Below, piece by piece: positions 62,354-64,000 of a DNA stretch of 64,000 nucleotides (within the stretch, counting starts at the first letter, position 1; the number at the start of each line of letters is the position of its first letter). The notes under the pieces are model-generated. The model saw nothing but the letters and a program-made list of their open reading frames with translations, was not told where the DNA came from and ran no database searches. This DNA is from Caloramator sp. E03 (GTDB lineage: Bacteria > Bacillota > Clostridia > Clostridiales > Caloramatoraceae). The stretch lies in NCBI RefSeq assembly GCF_006016075.1, contig NZ_CP040093.1:992001-1056000 (forward strand). Reading direction: 5' to 3'. The position numbers and the translations under genes are program-made.

Positions 62354-63826
62354 TTAGATTTGGTGGACTTTATTAATATCTTTTTCTTCATCATTTAAAA
62401 TATATTGAACCATACTTTTATTAATTATTGCTATTCTATCACATACATTTAGAATTTCTGATTGATCTGATGAAATAATTATAAAAGAAATACCTTCCTT
62501 TCTCATAAATTCAATTAATAAATGAATTTCTTTTCTTGACATAAGATCCATCCCTCTAAATGGATTGAACATTATAATAATATCCGGTTTATATAAAAGC
62601 CATCTATACATAAGAATTTTCTGCTTATTAAGCCTATTTAGTTCTTTTATTTCTATATCTTTATCATAGCAATCTATATTCAATGTCTTTGAATATTCCT
62701 TTAACACAAAATCTAAAATTTTATTTTTAATGAATAAAAATTTGCTTATATTTTTAAGTTTCATAAAAATTATATTTTCAGCTAAGCTCATATTATAAAA
62801 AATACTTTTTTGAAGGCCATCTTCAGGTATTATTCCAATTTTATATTTTAATGCCTCTCTATAGTTTTTAAATTTAACTTCTTTTCCTTTTAAAATAACA
62901 CAACTATTTTCTTTTCCTTCAGGAGAGAAAAAAACTTCTTTTAACAATTCCTCATAATTCCTTTCCACGTCCATTATTCCCAGTATTTCTCCCCTATACA
63001 GGTTTAAACTTATATCATTTACTGAACCTTTTACACGCAAATCCTTAATCTTTAAAATTTCCTCTTCAAAGCTCTTCTTAGGCTGTATTATTTTTTCATT
63101 AAAATGTATTCCTTTAAGTAATATGCTGATTTTTTCCCCACAGAATTCATCTTTGTATAAATTTTTTATTGTAGTACCTTCTCTTAATATCGTCATTCTA
63201 TCACATATACCCATTATATCTTCAAACTGATTATTAGTTATTATAAATGATATACCGGTATTTTTTAAAGCAAATATAACCTGCTTTAAATTTTCAATAT
63301 CCTTTTTTGAATATCCTCCAAATATATCATCTATTACTATTATCTTAGAATTAAGTGAAACAGCCTTAACTAATAAAATTAAATACTGTTCAGGTATTGA
63401 TAGATCCTCAATTAGCATTTTAGGATTAACATTCATATTAATCATTTTTAACAATTTATTTGTTTCGTTATTTATAGCATTTTCATTTAAAGTTATTTTT
63501 TTTAAACTATTTTCTCTGATAACAAATATATTATCTGATATCGTTAAGTTAGGTATTAATTGTAAATTATTATATATGCAAAAAATACCCATTTTACCTG
63601 GTTTTTTTATTCTGTCAGATATTATTTTTTTACCATATAAATATATATTGCCTTCATCTATAGCTTGTGTGCCATTTAATATTTTTGTAATAGTTGTTTT
63701 ACCAGAATCATTTAAACCTATTAATCCCAATACTTCACCATAAAACAAGTTAATATTAATATTGTGAAGCTGTATTTCATTATTATTTATTCTAATTCGT
63801 TCCATTCTTAATATTTCTTGTTTCAT
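62354..63826 (-). CDS. Degenerate RbsA-like twin ATPase, probably inactive
   Basis: A 490-aa relative of 59708 with worn catalytic motifs. The first Walker A is intact (GLNDSGKTT), but the signature is LSIPEQYLILLVKAVS, Walker B ends VIDDIFGG (Glu lost), and the switch His is replaced (ITNNQFEDI). The second half has no Walker A (GIMDVERNYEEL), an LNRLNKQKILMYRWL signature and IIIMFNPFRGMDL in place of IIFDEPTRG. The reading frame is otherwise complete. It lies next to a YesM-like kinase gene, so a regulatory or sensory role is possible, but this is speculation. Confidence 0.8.
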   Translation of the reverse strand: MKQEILRMERIRINNNEIQLHNININLFYGEVLGLIGLNDSGKTTITKILNGTQAIDEGNIYLYGKKIISDRIKKPGKMGIFCIYNNLQLIPNLTISDNIFVIRENSLKKITLNENAINNETNKLLKMINMNVNPKMLIEDLSIPEQYLILLVKAVSLNSKIIVIDDIFGGYSKKDIENLKQVIFALKNTGISFIITNNQFEDIMGICDRMTILREGTTIKNLYKDEFCGEKISILLKGIHFNEKIIQPKKSFEEEILKIKDLRVKGSVNDISLNLYRGEILGIMDVERNYEELLKEVFFSPEGKENSCVILKGKEVKFKNYREALKYKIGIIPEDGLQKSIFYNMSLAENIIFMKLKNISKFLFIKNKILDFVLKEYSKTLNIDCYDKDIEIKELNRLNKQKILMYRWLLYKPDIIIMFNPFRGMDLMSRKEIHLLIEFMRKEGISFIIISSDQSEILNVCDRIAIINKSMVQYILNDEEKDINKVHQI

Positions 63827-63837
63827 TTTTTTACCCT

Positions 63838-64000
63838 TTAAATTATAGTTTTATTCTCTTCTTTTCTTATTAATGGTAATACAATTTCTACATCAGTTCC
63901 TATTTCAGGTGTACTGTAAATTTTAATCCCATATTCTTCACCAAACAAAAGTTTTATTCTCCTATCAACATTAATAAGTGCAATCCCTGATTTTTTCTGT
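63838..64000 (-). CDS. Sensor histidine kinase, YesM/LytS-like, C-terminal end (start outside window)
   Basis: The last 53 codons, read on the - strand from the window end: KKSGIALINVDRRIKLLFGEEYGIKI and STPEIGTDVEIVLPLI, then a basic tail and stop. This is the G2-box end of a YesM-type ATPase domain (GIGLxNVxxRLxLxFG). A partner of a sugar-ABC system; the sensor part is outside the window. Confidence 0.85.
   Translation of the reverse strand, partial: QKKSGIALINVDRRIKLLFGEEYGIKIYSTPEIGTDVEIVLPLIRKEENKTII

Noticed and set aside
1-64000. tRNA, rRNA or origin of replication
   Set aside because: No cloverleaf with TTCGA-type loop, no rRNA conserved blocks and no cluster of DnaA-type boxes were noticed; a covariance-model scan was not possible here.

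Overview
The window is an AT-rich, low-GC stretch of chromosome from an anaerobic, endospore-forming, chemotactic member of the Clostridia. Spore genes (an SspH-type small acid-soluble protein and a gerAB-gerAC-gerAA germinant receptor), a glycyl-radical enzyme with its activase, PTS genes, Feo iron uptake, methyl-accepting chemotaxis proteins and purine, FMN and TPP riboswitches all point that way. The genus cannot be fixed from the sequence alone. No rRNA, tRNA or CRISPR array was seen.

Layout. 0-5 kb: the start of a Cache-type chemoreceptor, a decayed threonine aldolase gene, a ferritin-like protein, sspH, and a guanine-riboswitch-controlled purine permease. 5-20 kb: a carbohydrate locus. 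It has a PTS (separate IIA, IIB, IIC), a fructose-6-phosphate-aldolase-like transaldolase, a PRD-type PTS-controlled activator, a glycyl-radical enzyme and its activase, and two paralogous pairs of a Gfo/Idh/MocA oxidoreductase with an RmlD-like SDR. Between the pairs lie a UPF0303 protein, a DeoR regulator and a gutted Old-Yellow-Enzyme gene. 20-31 kb: the germination operon, a tandem array of a 211-bp palindromic element, a RAYT (REP-associated tyrosine transposase), a GH18 cell-wall hydrolase and a ZIP metal transporter. 31-35 kb: the ribDEBAH operon behind an FMN riboswitch. 35-39 kb: an IS1634-type insertion sequence flanked by a 374-bp direct duplication that contains the 3' end of a chemoreceptor gene. 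39-47 kb: an IS200 remnant, an MFS pump, and a two-component system with an ABC-2 exporter (Lnr-like order), peppered with repeat elements. 47-51 kb: thiamine salvage (thiE, thiM, a CytX-like permease, and a thiD with a nonsense codon) behind a TPP riboswitch. 51-55 kb: feoA-feoB-small Cys-rich protein, then a second copy of the same IS with an 87-bp duplication. 55-64 kb: a UbiX / LpdD-like / esterase operon divergent from a LysR regulator, then a sugar ABC transporter with an extra, catalytically degenerate ATPase beside a YesM-like histidine kinase.

How the genes work together. The 5-15 kb locus has the parts expected for uptake-phosphorylation of a sugar derivative by the PTS, radical C-O bond cleavage by the glycyl-radical enzyme and aldol cleavage by the transaldolase. 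This matches the 'anhydroglycolysis' logic reported for E. coli PflD/YbiW with FsaA/FsaB. It is an inference here, and it is the most interesting metabolic reading of the window. The dispersed GGGACGGTTACTTATT and GGTGCC-T-GGCACC palindromes, together with a RAYT, suggest an active or recently active REP/MITE system. The two IS copies are nearly identical and both carry unusually long target duplications.
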